A program made the position numbers and the translations under genes. From Opitutales bacterium (lineage in GTDB: Bacteria; Verrucomicrobiota; Verrucomicrobiia; Opitutales; Intestinicryptomonadaceae): a stretch of DNA of 8,938 bases. The DNA is taken from the NCBI GenBank assembly GCA_017633865.1, contig JAGBOM010000252.1, positions 1 to 8,938 on the forward strand, given 5' to 3'. Below, piece by piece: positions 1 to 5,856 of this stretch. Numbering within the stretch: the stretch's first letter is position 1; every line of letters starts with the position of its first letter. The notes beneath the pieces are model-generated. The model worked only from the letters and a program-made list of their open reading frames with translations, had not been told where the DNA came from and searched no databases.

Positions 1-142
1 GGTTTAATATGTAAGTTTGCGCCGCGGAAATTTCGCCGTCTATAGAAACGTCTACAACGGTTTTAGCGGGCGCGGCAAAGCCGGACCCCGCCGCGCAAAA
101 AAACGCGCAGAGCGAAAAAATCCAAACGAGCGTGTTTTTCAT
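1..142 (-). CDS. NfeD-like membrane-bound serine protease, 5' end only
   Basis: This is the first 47 codons of a gene that leaves the window at base 1. The ATG is at 142. The product begins MKNTLVWIFSLCAFF and has a hydrophobic stretch ending in small residues (about residues 5-25, GSGFAAPA), which is a Sec signal peptide with likely cleavage near residue 25. The first mature residues read KTVVDVSIDGEISAAQTYIL. That resembles the start of the ClpP-like domain of NfeD proteins, where a strand of the type V.VI.IDGxI is followed by a helix beginning near a Tyr-hydrophobic pair. NfeD proteins are membrane-anchored serine proteases often paired with slipin/SPFH proteins. The catalytic Ser/Lys and the C-terminal OB domain lie outside the window, so the family call rests on a short match. 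Another exported protein remains possible. There is no Shine-Dalgarno; a promoter sits immediately upstream. Confidence 0.55.
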   Translation of the reverse strand, partial: MKNTLVWIFSLCAFFCAAGSGFAAPAKTVVDVSIDGEISAAQTYILN

Positions 143-152
143 ACCGATTAAA

Positions 153-182
153 AATATAACACCCCGAAGAAATATTTTTCAA
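153..182 (-). promoter_or_regulatory. Sigma70-type promoter of the NfeD-like gene
   Basis: On the minus strand TTGAAA (177-182) and TATATT (153-158) are separated by 18 bases. Only 10 bases lie between the -10 box and the ATG at 142. Transcription starting 6-8 bases after the -10 would give an mRNA leader of only a few bases, and no Shine-Dalgarno is present. Confidence 0.6.
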
Positions 183-227
183 GAAATTTCAAAATTGCGG
201 TAATTATTTTAAAAGCGAAAAAAATTG

Positions 228-259
228 TTGCATTGGGCGCGTAAAATCTGTCTTATAAT
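228..259 (+). promoter_or_regulatory. Probable rpoZ promoter
   Basis: There is a perfect TATAAT at 254-259. The -35 is poorly defined: TTGCAT at 228-233 gives a long 20-base spacer and TTGGGC at 233-238 a short 15-base one. A start near 266 would leave a leader of about 25 bases, enough to include the GGAGG at 281-285. The A/T-rich stretch at 180-225 upstream is shared with the divergent promoter at 153-182. Confidence 0.45.
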
Positions 260-280
260 GCGTTTAAATTTTACAAAAGC

Positions 281-285
281 GGAGG
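281..285 (+). promoter_or_regulatory. Ribosome binding site deciding the TTG start of rpoZ
   Basis: GGAGG lies 6 bases before TTG at 292. It is the strongest Shine-Dalgarno in the window and the reason for accepting the non-ATG start. Confidence 0.75.
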
Positions 286-291
286 TTTACC

Positions 292-504
292 TTGAGAAAC
301 GACTATCTAAAACAGGCACAGCAAAAAATTCAGGACCCCAACATTCTAATCAACGTGGTCTCGCACCGCGTAAAGCAGCTTAAGGCGGGCAGAAAGCCTT
401 GCGTAGAATCGCTTGAGAAGCTCTCTTTGGAGGACATCGCCCTTCTTGAAATCATTAAAGACAAGATTTCCTACGAGCTTTACGACAGCAAAAAGCAGGC
501 TTAA
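292..504 (+). CDS. rpoZ: DNA-directed RNA polymerase omega subunit
   Basis: This 70-residue protein matches the compact omega fold: an N-terminal helix (DYLKQAQQKI), then LINVVSHRVKQL around residues 19-30, GRKPCVE at 33-39, and IALLEIIKDKI at 49-59. Omega binds the beta' subunit and helps assemble and stabilise RNA polymerase. The region that pairs with conserved omega sequences is the V..R..QL..G..P.VE....IAL.EI pattern; the family is short and diverse, so homology rests on this pattern. The start is TTG at 292, chosen because GGAGG at 281-285 sits 6 bases upstream; the ATG at 258 is out of frame. A TTG start may keep synthesis of this small subunit low. smpB follows 88 bases downstream, with a terminator-like hairpin in the gap. 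Confidence 0.83.
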   Translation: MRNDYLKQAQQKIQDPNILINVVSHRVKQLKAGRKPCVESLEKLSLEDIALLEIIKDKISYELYDSKKQA

Positions 505-533
505 CCCTCCCGCCTTTGCCGCCGATCGCCGCG

Positions 534-564
534 CCTCTCGAAACACGCCGTTGCGAGAGGTTTT
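534..564 (+). terminator. Terminator-like hairpin after rpoZ
   Basis: CCTCTCG (534-540) pairs with CGAGAGG (554-560). The stem can extend past an A/G mismatch by AAC/GTT (542-544 with 550-552) around a 5-base loop. TTTT follows at 561-564, then a further T-rich stretch. The T-run is short, so termination may be partial, leaving some read-through into smpB. Confidence 0.6.
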
Positions 565-592
565 GTCGTCTTAAAAATTAGGCCGAAAAACA

Positions 593-1075
593 ATGCCGAA
601 AAATTCCGACACATCAGCCCGCGTTGCCGAAATACGCAACCGAAAGGCTTCGCACAACTATTTTATAGGCGAAACCTTCGAGGCGGGCATTGTCCTTACG
701 GGCACGGAAGTCAAAAGCGTGAGAATGGGAAGGGCCCAGCTGCAGGAGTCTTTCGTGAGGATTTCTGCGGGGCTTGAGGCCGTGCTCTACAACGCCCACA
801 TTTCGGAATACGACTTCGGCAACTTTTATAACCACGTCCCCACCCGCGAAAGAAAGCTCCTTCTGCACAAGAAGGAAATTCTGAAGCTGAAAGCCGCCTC
901 CGAGCGCGACGGCCTCGCGATTATACCCGTAAAGATGTACTTTTCAAAAGGGCGCGTAAAGGTGCTGATTGCGCTTTGCAAGGGCAAAAAGCTGTTCGAC
1001 AAGCGCGAGTCCCTCAAAAAGAGCCAGGCTCTGCGCGAGGCCAATCGCGCGATGAGCCTAAGAAATTTCAAGTAA
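593..1075 (+). CDS. smpB: SsrA (tmRNA)-binding protein SmpB
   Basis: SmpB binds tmRNA and brings it to ribosomes stalled on broken messages, where trans-translation tags the nascent peptide for degradation. The 160-residue length is typical. Visible signatures are the GTEVKSVR loop (37-44), the QESFVRI strand (51-57), HVPTRERKLLLHK (81-93, the usual H.P.R.RKLLLH motif), SKGRVKV (118-124) and the basic tail KGKKLFDKRESLKKSQALRE (130-149). That tail enters the mRNA channel in the known structures. The ATG at 593 has no good Shine-Dalgarno. A weak TTGCGA (551-556) and A/T-rich -10-like stretch near 572-578 could provide a separate promoter overlapping the rpoZ hairpin. The stop codon overlaps the trmL start, implying translational coupling. 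No tmRNA gene is seen in the window. Confidence 0.97.
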   Translation: MPKNSDTSARVAEIRNRKASHNYFIGETFEAGIVLTGTEVKSVRMGRAQLQESFVRISAGLEAVLYNAHISEYDFGNFYNHVPTRERKLLLHKKEILKLKAASERDGLAIIPVKMYFSKGRVKVLIALCKGKKLFDKRESLKKSQALREANRAMSLRNFK

Positions 1076-1524
1076 TGCCCGTTCCCGCAATAAACGTAGT
1101 TTTGCACAATCCGCAAATCCCGCAGAATACGGGCAACATAGGCAGAATGTGCGCGGTTTTAAACGCGAGGCTTCACCTAATCCACCCCCTCGGCTTCGAG
1201 ATTACCGACGCCAAGCTTAAACGAAGCGGCATGGACTACTGGAAAAGCCTCGACGTTGTCCACTACGAAAACTGGAGCGCGTACAAGTCGGGCCCGAACG
1301 CCTCCAAAAGAATCTGGCTTCTTACCACAAAGGCGGAAAAATCCCTTTTCGACGCCGATTTTCAGGCCGGAGACGCCCTCGTGTTCGGCTCCGAAGACCG
1401 CGGCGCGCCCGACTGGCTGCACGGGGAGCTTTGGGATTTCAGAATAAAAATTCCGCAGCCCAACGCCGCCATGCGCTCGCTCAACCTTTCGACCTCCGCG
1501 GGAATCGCCGCCTACGAAATGTAA
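1075..1524 (+). CDS. trmL: tRNA (cytidine/uridine-34-2'-O)-methyltransferase TrmL
   Basis: This is a SPOUT-fold methyltransferase that uses SAM to 2'-O-methylate the wobble base of tRNA-Leu isoacceptors. The 149-residue protein shows all three SPOUT/TrmL signatures: NPQIPQNTGNIGR (12-24), LVFGSEDRGAP (102-112, a knot-forming SAM loop) and IPQPNAAMRSLNLSTSAGIA (127-146). I chose ATG at 1075, which overlaps the smpB stop as TAATG. An in-frame ATG at 976 lies inside smpB, and its extra 33 residues look like out-of-frame smpB, whereas MPVPAINVVLHNP matches the family's natural N-terminus. The C-terminus stops right after AAYEM, roughly 8 residues shorter than E. coli TrmL (157) and without the usual short final helix. 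No neighbouring frame restores it. All catalytic-site motifs are intact. Confidence 0.94.
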   Translation: MPVPAINVVLHNPQIPQNTGNIGRMCAVLNARLHLIHPLGFEITDAKLKRSGMDYWKSLDVVHYENWSAYKSGPNASKRIWLLTTKAEKSLFDADFQAGDALVFGSEDRGAPDWLHGELWDFRIKIPQPNAAMRSLNLSTSAGIAAYEM

Positions 1525-1556
1525 CGCCAAATAACGGCGCGCGGCCTGTAAAAATT

Positions 1557-1606
1557 TTCCGCCTTAGTCGAAGCAAAATTTTGCCCGCTTCCGCCTTAGT
1601 CGAAGC
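1557..1606. repeat. 18-bp direct repeat at the 3' end of the enoyl reductase gene
   Basis: The same 18 bases, TTCCGCCTTAGTCGAAGC, occur at 1557-1574 and 1589-1606, a period of 32. The second copy contains the last codons and stop of the minus-strand reductase; the first lies just past that stop. Between them is the palindrome GCAAAATTTTGC (1573-1584). It looks like a short tandem duplication of the gene's 3' end. On the minus strand each copy can form only a weak TTC/GAA-type hairpin before an A/T run, so a termination role is possible but not convincing. Confidence 0.8.
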
Positions 1607-2585
1607 TGAGCATTACCTTGCCGCGCCTTCCGTTTTCGCAAGCCCTTGCCATGGCTTTTGAAACGTCCGCAATCGGATAGACGCTATCGACGGGCGCCTT
1701 TAAAACGCCGCTTTCTACATAGGAAAAAATTTCGCCAAAGAGCGCCTTTATTTGTTCTTTTGAATGGGTGCGCTGCCACTTGTCCCACCAGAATCCGCGC
1801 AGGCGCAGGTCGTTAAAAATCAGAAAGCGCGTCGGGAACCTTACGGGCTCGGAAAGCATCGCTCCAACCGTTACAATCGTAGCGGAATAGCCGACGGCCT
1901 TAATCATGTTTGAAACGCTCGCGCCTCCTATTTGGTTTAGGCCAAGCTTTATTTCGCCGCCGCCTGTCAGGTCTTTTAATGATTTCGGGTCGAACTCGGC
2001 CTCGTCTATAACCAAGTCCGCGCCGATTTTTTTCAGGCTTTCGGACTTATCTTTGGCGTTTCGCAAAAGGTTTGCGGTTTTGATTCCCTTTGCCGCGCAA
2101 AGCTGAATCATAAAATACCCCAAGGCGGAGCCCGCGCCGTTTTGGATTAGCCAGTCGCCTGGCTTTAAGCCGGCAAACTCCTTCAATATGCAAAGCGCGG
2201 TCGGCGGGTTTATAAAGCACATCGCGGCCATGTCGAGAGGCAGGCCTTTGGGAAGGACAAGCAGATTTTGAGCCTCGGCGTTTTGATACTGCCGCCACAC
2301 GCCCGGCTCGCCCGGGATTCTTACTACGTCGCCAATATTTACGCTTTTAACGCCCGCGCCGAGCGCGACAACCTCGCCGACACCCTCCCTGCCCGCTATC
2401 GCAGGCAGCCCGCGCAGGCGCCCGTAAGAGCCGCCTATCATGCCCAAGTCGGACGGATTTACGGAGGCTCTCAAAAGCCGAATTGTGGCCTCGCCCGCCT
2501 TGGGGCTTGGAACTTCGACGGTTTCCGCTTTAAGAACTTCGCGGGGGTCGCCGTATTGTCGGTGTATTGCAGCAATGGATTCCAT
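1596..2585 (-). CDS. Zinc-free MDR enoyl thioester reductase (MECR/ETR1-like)
   Basis: This is a medium-chain dehydrogenase/reductase of the trans-2-enoyl-CoA/ACP reductase type, which reduces the enoyl double bond with NADPH in fatty acid synthesis. The 329 residues show the family's hallmark blocks: SVNPSDLGMIGGSYG (41-55, with Tyr54 at the position of the catalytic Tyr), PAIAGREGVGEV (61-72), FINPPTALCIL (124-134), GDWLIQNGAGSALGYFMIQL (143-162, the nucleotide-binding segment), and IFNDLRLRGFWWDKW (256-270). The last block is very characteristic of MECR. The catalytic-zinc ligands of alcohol dehydrogenases are absent, as expected. The generic label quinone oxidoreductase would be less precise. 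The ATG at 2585 has no Shine-Dalgarno and an A/T-rich leader. The gene stands alone, divergent from the M3 peptidase gene, with its 3' end partly duplicated. Confidence 0.87.
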   Translation of the reverse strand: MESIAAIHRQYGDPREVLKAETVEVPSPKAGEATIRLLRASVNPSDLGMIGGSYGRLRGLPAIAGREGVGEVVALGAGVKSVNIGDVVRIPGEPGVWRQYQNAEAQNLLVLPKGLPLDMAAMCFINPPTALCILKEFAGLKPGDWLIQNGAGSALGYFMIQLCAAKGIKTANLLRNAKDKSESLKKIGADLVIDEAEFDPKSLKDLTGGGEIKLGLNQIGGASVSNMIKAVGYSATIVTVGAMLSEPVRFPTRFLIFNDLRLRGFWWDKWQRTHSKEQIKALFGEIFSYVESGVLKAPVDSVYPIADVSKAMARACENGRRGKVMLSFD

Positions 2586-2609
2586 AATTTTTTATTCGCG
2601 CAAATTCTG

Positions 2610-2623
2610 CCGCCCTTTGGCGG
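2610..2623. repeat. Inverted repeat in the divergent reductase-peptidase intergenic region
   Basis: CCGCC (2610-2614) and GGCGG (2619-2623) form a perfect 5-bp inverted repeat around CTTT. It lies 25 bases upstream of the reductase ATG, either in its leader or inside its promoter. It could be an operator or a small leader hairpin. With one short arm length this could also be chance in GC-rich DNA. Confidence 0.35.
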
Positions 2624-2676
2624 TTTAGGCAAGACATAAAGCGCGGGCGGCCTATTAAAAAGGACGAATTTTTTAG

Positions 2677-2706
2677 TTGAACGGGATTTTTTTAATCGGC
2701 TATATT
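2677..2706 (+). promoter_or_regulatory. Sigma70-type promoter of the M3 peptidase gene
   Basis: TTGAAC (2677-2682) and TATATT (2701-2706) are spaced by 18 bases. The ATG at 2715 begins only 8 bases after the -10 box, so a normally placed start site would give a leaderless or almost leaderless mRNA. No Shine-Dalgarno is present. Confidence 0.6.
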
Positions 2707-2714
2707 TTTTATAT

Positions 2715-4694
2715 ATGGAAAACCCCTTTTTAAGCGCTTCATTCCCGCCGGATTTTCGGGCGGCCACTCCCGAGACGGCGGAAAACGCCATAATCTTCGC
2801 CCTCGACAACGCCAAGAAAAACATCGCAAAAATCGAGAGCCTTTCGGAGGCCGAGGCGAACTTCAATTCCGTAGTCCGCGCCCTCGACAACGCCGACAAG
2901 CTCCTAAGCCAAGTCTGGACTCTCGCAAACCATCTTGAAAGCGTCGTATCGTCCGCCGAAATGCGCGGCATTTTGGCAAAATACGAATCCCCCGTTTCGG
3001 AATTCTACTCCTCTATTTGCACTAACGAAATTCTCTGGCAAAAAATTCTTGTCGTTAAAAATTCGGGCGAAAGCCTGAACCGCGACGAAAGCAAGCTTCT
3101 TGCCGACACCGTTTTCAGCTTCGAGCAAAACGGCGCAAACCTCCCCCCCTCCGGCAAGGAGCGGCTCAAGGCTTTAGACCTGCGCCTTGCCGGGCTAACC
3201 CGCAAGTTTTCCGAAAACGCCCTCGACGCCCAAAACGCCTTCGAGCTAAACATCTTGGACGAATCCGAGCTTGACGGCCTTCCCGACTCCGCAAAAAGCC
3301 TCGCCCGCAGCCTCGCCGCGCAAAAGGGCAAAAGCGGGTTTTTGCTTACTTTGGACGCTCCCGTACTAATGCCCGTTCTCGCATACTGCAAAAACGAAAA
3401 CCTGCGCAAAACCCTTTGGCTTGAGCATTCAAACCTCTGCTTCGGCGGCGGGTTCGACAACACGGAACTAATCCGCGACATTCTAAAAACGCGCCTCGAA
3501 AAGGCGGAGCTACTTGGCAAAAAGAATTTTGCCGACTTTGTCCTTGCCGACAGAATGGCGAAAAACGGGAAAACCGCCCTCGAATTTATCGAGAGCCTCC
3601 ACTCAAAAATTTTAAAATACTTTAAGCGCGACATCGCGGAAATCGAGGCCTTCGCGAAAAAATCCCCAATCGAGCCGTGGAACTCCGCCTACTACGCCGA
3701 GCTTATGCGCCGCGAAAACTACGATTTTTCAGGCGAGGAGTTCCGCCCCTACATCACGCTCGAGGGCGCGTTTAAAGGCGCGTTTTTGGTGGCCGACAGG
3801 CTCTACGGGCTAAGGTTTGAAAAAGCGGAGGCCGAGTCTTGGCACAAGGACGTCGAGTTCTTCAACGTATTCGACAAATCCGGCAGGCGAATAGCCTCTT
3901 TTTACGCGGACTTTTTCCCGCGAAAGGGCAAGCGCGCGGGGGCGTGGATGAATCTTTTAATAGACGGCGAAACGAAGCTCGGCGTAATCGCGGGCAACTT
4001 CAACGCCCCGTCGGGCGGCGTTCCCCCGCTTTTAAATTTCGACGAGCTAAGCACGCTCTTTCACGAATTCGGGCATCTAATCCACTTTATTTTGATGGAC
4101 TCCCCCGAGCGCGGCCTGCGCAACGTCGCGTGGGATTTTGTGGAGCTCCCCTCGCAAATTATGGAGAATTGGTGCGCGAAAAAGGAGATTTTGGACACTT
4201 TTGCAAGGCACTATAAAAGCGGCGAAAAGCTGCCAGATTCGATTTTTGAAAAGTTCGAAAAGTCGAAAAAATTCCGCGGGGCGAGCTTCTTTATGCGCCA
4301 GCTTTCATTCGCGAAAATCGACCTCGACCTCCACATAAACACAAAAAAATATCTTGGCTGCAACATCGAGGCCGAGGCGAAAAAGACCCTCGAAAGCTAC
4401 TCGCAAAAATACTCCGCCCCAACCCGCACGATTCTTCCGCACTTCACCCACGTCTTCGGAGACCCCGTGGGCTACGCCGCGGGCTACTACTCCTACAAGT
4501 GGGCGGAAGCGCTCGACGCCGACGCGTTTACGCGCTTCGAAAGCGGCGGAATTTTAAACCCGTCAATAGGAGCCGAGTTCGCGGACAAAATTCTGAAGGT
4601 CGGCAAGTCCGTCCCGCCCGAAGAGGCATTCAAAAGCTTCATGGGCCGAGACCCCGACCCCGACGCGCTAATCCGCCACCAAATCGAGACTTAG
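2715..4694 (+). CDS. prlC: Oligopeptidase A (M3 family zinc metallopeptidase)
   Basis: This cytoplasmic thimet-type oligopeptidase hydrolyses short peptides, including cleaved signal peptides, in a deep channel. The 659 residues align along the whole E. coli OpdA length (680). The zinc site is HEFGH at residues 450-454 (His450, Glu451, His454), with the third ligand Glu477 in WDFVELPSQIMENW. Other family blocks are WNSAYYAELMRR, FNAPSGGVPPLLNFDEL before the zinc site, FRGASFFMRQLSFAKIDLDL after it, and VGYAAGYYSYKWAEALDADA near the C-terminus, which carries the substrate-binding tyrosines. There is no signal peptide. One variation is HEFGHLIHFIL where the E. coli protein has HEFGHGLHHML; the ligands are unaffected. 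The gene is monocistronic, with its own promoter, and converges on the CDF gene. Dcp-type dipeptidyl carboxypeptidase is less likely given these blocks. Confidence 0.94.
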   Translation: MENPFLSASFPPDFRAATPETAENAIIFALDNAKKNIAKIESLSEAEANFNSVVRALDNADKLLSQVWTLANHLESVVSSAEMRGILAKYESPVSEFYSSICTNEILWQKILVVKNSGESLNRDESKLLADTVFSFEQNGANLPPSGKERLKALDLRLAGLTRKFSENALDAQNAFELNILDESELDGLPDSAKSLARSLAAQKGKSGFLLTLDAPVLMPVLAYCKNENLRKTLWLEHSNLCFGGGFDNTELIRDILKTRLEKAELLGKKNFADFVLADRMAKNGKTALEFIESLHSKILKYFKRDIAEIEAFAKKSPIEPWNSAYYAELMRRENYDFSGEEFRPYITLEGAFKGAFLVADRLYGLRFEKAEAESWHKDVEFFNVFDKSGRRIASFYADFFPRKGKRAGAWMNLLIDGETKLGVIAGNFNAPSGGVPPLLNFDELSTLFHEFGHLIHFILMDSPERGLRNVAWDFVELPSQIMENWCAKKEILDTFARHYKSGEKLPDSIFEKFEKSKKFRGASFFMRQLSFAKIDLDLHINTKKYLGCNIEAEAKKTLESYSQKYSAPTRTILPHFTHVFGDPVGYAAGYYSYKWAEALDADAFTRFESGGILNPSIGAEFADKILKVGKSVPPEEAFKSFMGRDPDPDALIRHQIET

Positions 4695-4771
4695 AGCCCC
4701 CCTTGCTCCGCGAAACTCGGCGCCCCCGCTTCGATAGAGGATTAGCCCGCATGCCCCGCGCGGCTTTGCCC

Positions 4772-5755
4772 CTACTTCGAAGCGAGGCAGGACAAGTCAA
4801 GCTCGAGCTTCTTCTCAAACTCCGCGCTTCTAAATGCGCAGTTTTTCATCGAGCAAAATTTGCAGTGGCGCGGGCGGCAGGGGTCGAAGTGTATGGAAAA
4901 TATAAGGTTGTCCGAAAAGTGCTCCAAAATGTCGGCCTTAAAAATCTTGTAGGAGTCGTGCCCGCTTTCGATAGTGTAAAATTTTGGCAGGGTTAAGTCG
5001 CAGTCGATGTAGTAGTGCGAGCCGTACTTAATTACCCGCATATTGTGGACGTCAACCCACTCGTCGCGCTTGTGCTCGTTTATCAGGCTTAAAAGGCGCT
5101 TCAAGACCTCGAGGTCGGCCTCGTCGGTTAAATTCGCCACGGTTTTGCGCAGGATTGAGCACCCAGTCAAAAATATCATAAGCCCGAAAACGAGAGCCAA
5201 GGCCGAGTCAATCCAGACGATGTTTGTAAGCACCATAAGCCCCAAGCCCGCCACAAGCCCGACAGTCGACCACGTGTCGGAATGCAAATGCCTGCCGCCG
5301 GCGACAAGCGCGATTGAGTCGTACTTTTTGCCAATGGCAATGCTGATTGAACCCATAATAAAATTCGCCAAGGCGGATGCCGCCACAACCGCCAAGCCGA
5401 CGTCGAGCCTCTCGACCTCCGCGGGATAAATCAAACGCTTCGCGCCCTCAAAAACAATCATCGCGCCCGCGCCGACAATCATAAGCCCCTCTATCGAGGC
5501 TGAAATAAGCTCTATTTTGCCGTGGCCGAAGGGATGGTCGCCGTCCTTGGGGCGCGAGGCCAGGCGCAGGCTGTAAAGGCTTATCGCGCCCGCGAGCACG
5601 TTTACGATGCTTTCCATGGCGTCGGTCAAAACGGCGACGGAGTTTGTTATCGCGTAGGCGGCGAACTTGGCGGCCATCAGCGCGACGGAGCCCGCCACTA
5701 TGCACGCCTGCACCCTGACCTTCAGCCTTGAATCGTTTGAAATCGGAGCGTTCAT
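4772..5755 (-). CDS. Cation diffusion facilitator family metal transporter
   Basis: This is an inner-membrane exporter that normally exchanges a divalent metal (Zn, Fe, Mn, Co) for protons. The 327 residues give about six transmembrane helices within residues 15-205, then a cytoplasmic ferredoxin-like domain (about 210-292). Family marks are HPFGHGK (74-80) between helices 2 and 3, and HLHSDTWSTVG (156-166) in helix 5, giving the His-x3-Asp pair His156/Asp160. In helix 2 the usual H/D-x3-D is replaced by ESIVN (Glu48, Asn52), with Asp45 just before. The C-terminal tail carries CRPRHCKFCSMKNC (293-306), four cysteines spaced x4, x2 and x4 plus a histidine, a plausible extra metal site. Substrate cannot be fixed from sequence. 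The ATG at 5755 lacks a Shine-Dalgarno but has a textbook promoter close by. Confidence 0.92.
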   Translation of the reverse strand: MNAPISNDSRLKVRVQACIVAGSVALMAAKFAAYAITNSVAVLTDAMESIVNVLAGAISLYSLRLASRPKDGDHPFGHGKIELISASIEGLMIVGAGAMIVFEGAKRLIYPAEVERLDVGLAVVAASALANFIMGSISIAIGKKYDSIALVAGGRHLHSDTWSTVGLVAGLGLMVLTNIVWIDSALALVFGLMIFLTGCSILRKTVANLTDEADLEVLKRLLSLINEHKRDEWVDVHNMRVIKYGSHYYIDCDLTLPKFYTIESGHDSYKIFKADILEHFSDNLIFSIHFDPCRPRHCKFCSMKNCAFRSAEFEKKLELDLSCLASK

Positions 5756-5771
5756 AAGAAATATGCCCTAA

Positions 5772-5801
5772 AATATAACCCGCAAGTTTTTTAATTGTCA
5801 A
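5772..5801 (-). promoter_or_regulatory. Consensus sigma70 promoter of the CDF transporter gene
   Basis: On the minus strand a perfect TTGACA (5796-5801) is followed after 18 bases by TATATT (5772-5777). The ATG at 5755 is 16 bases beyond the -10 box, predicting a leader of roughly 8-10 bases with no Shine-Dalgarno. No metal-regulator operator is evident around it. Confidence 0.75.
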
Positions 5802-5822
5802 AGCCCTATTTTTAAACTTGCC

Positions 5823-5852
5823 AAAAAACGGCGCGGCTAAAAGCGGCGCGCC
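5823..5852 (-). terminator. Rho-independent terminator of the pentapeptide-repeat gene
   Basis: Read on the minus strand, GGCGCG pairs with CGCGCC (outer 6 bp), a two-C bulge interrupts one arm, then GC/GC closes a TTTTA loop. G and six T residues follow (A-tract at 5823-5828 on the plus strand). It starts only a few bases after the stop codon at 5857-5859, upstream of the CDF promoter, so it insulates the CDF gene from read-through. Confidence 0.75.
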
Positions 5853-5856
5853 CTTT

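Noticed and set aside
143..291. Search for a tRNA, small RNA or riboswitch in the divergent intergenic region
   Set aside because: The stretch is A/T-rich with promoter hexamers only; no cloverleaf or stable folded leader is apparent.
976..1074. In-frame upstream extension of trmL starting at ATG 976
   Set aside because: The extra 33 residues are basic out-of-frame smpB sequence with no TrmL similarity; the ATG at 1075 matches the family N-terminus.
1431..1661. Plus-strand open frame across the trmL end as a frameshifted TrmL C-terminus
   Set aside because: Its product does not resemble the TrmL tail, and it continues into the antisense of the reductase gene.
4695..4771. Possible bidirectional terminator between the convergent peptidase and CDF genes
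   Set aside because: Only short GC-rich pairings such as GCATGC are visible, with no T-run on either strand.
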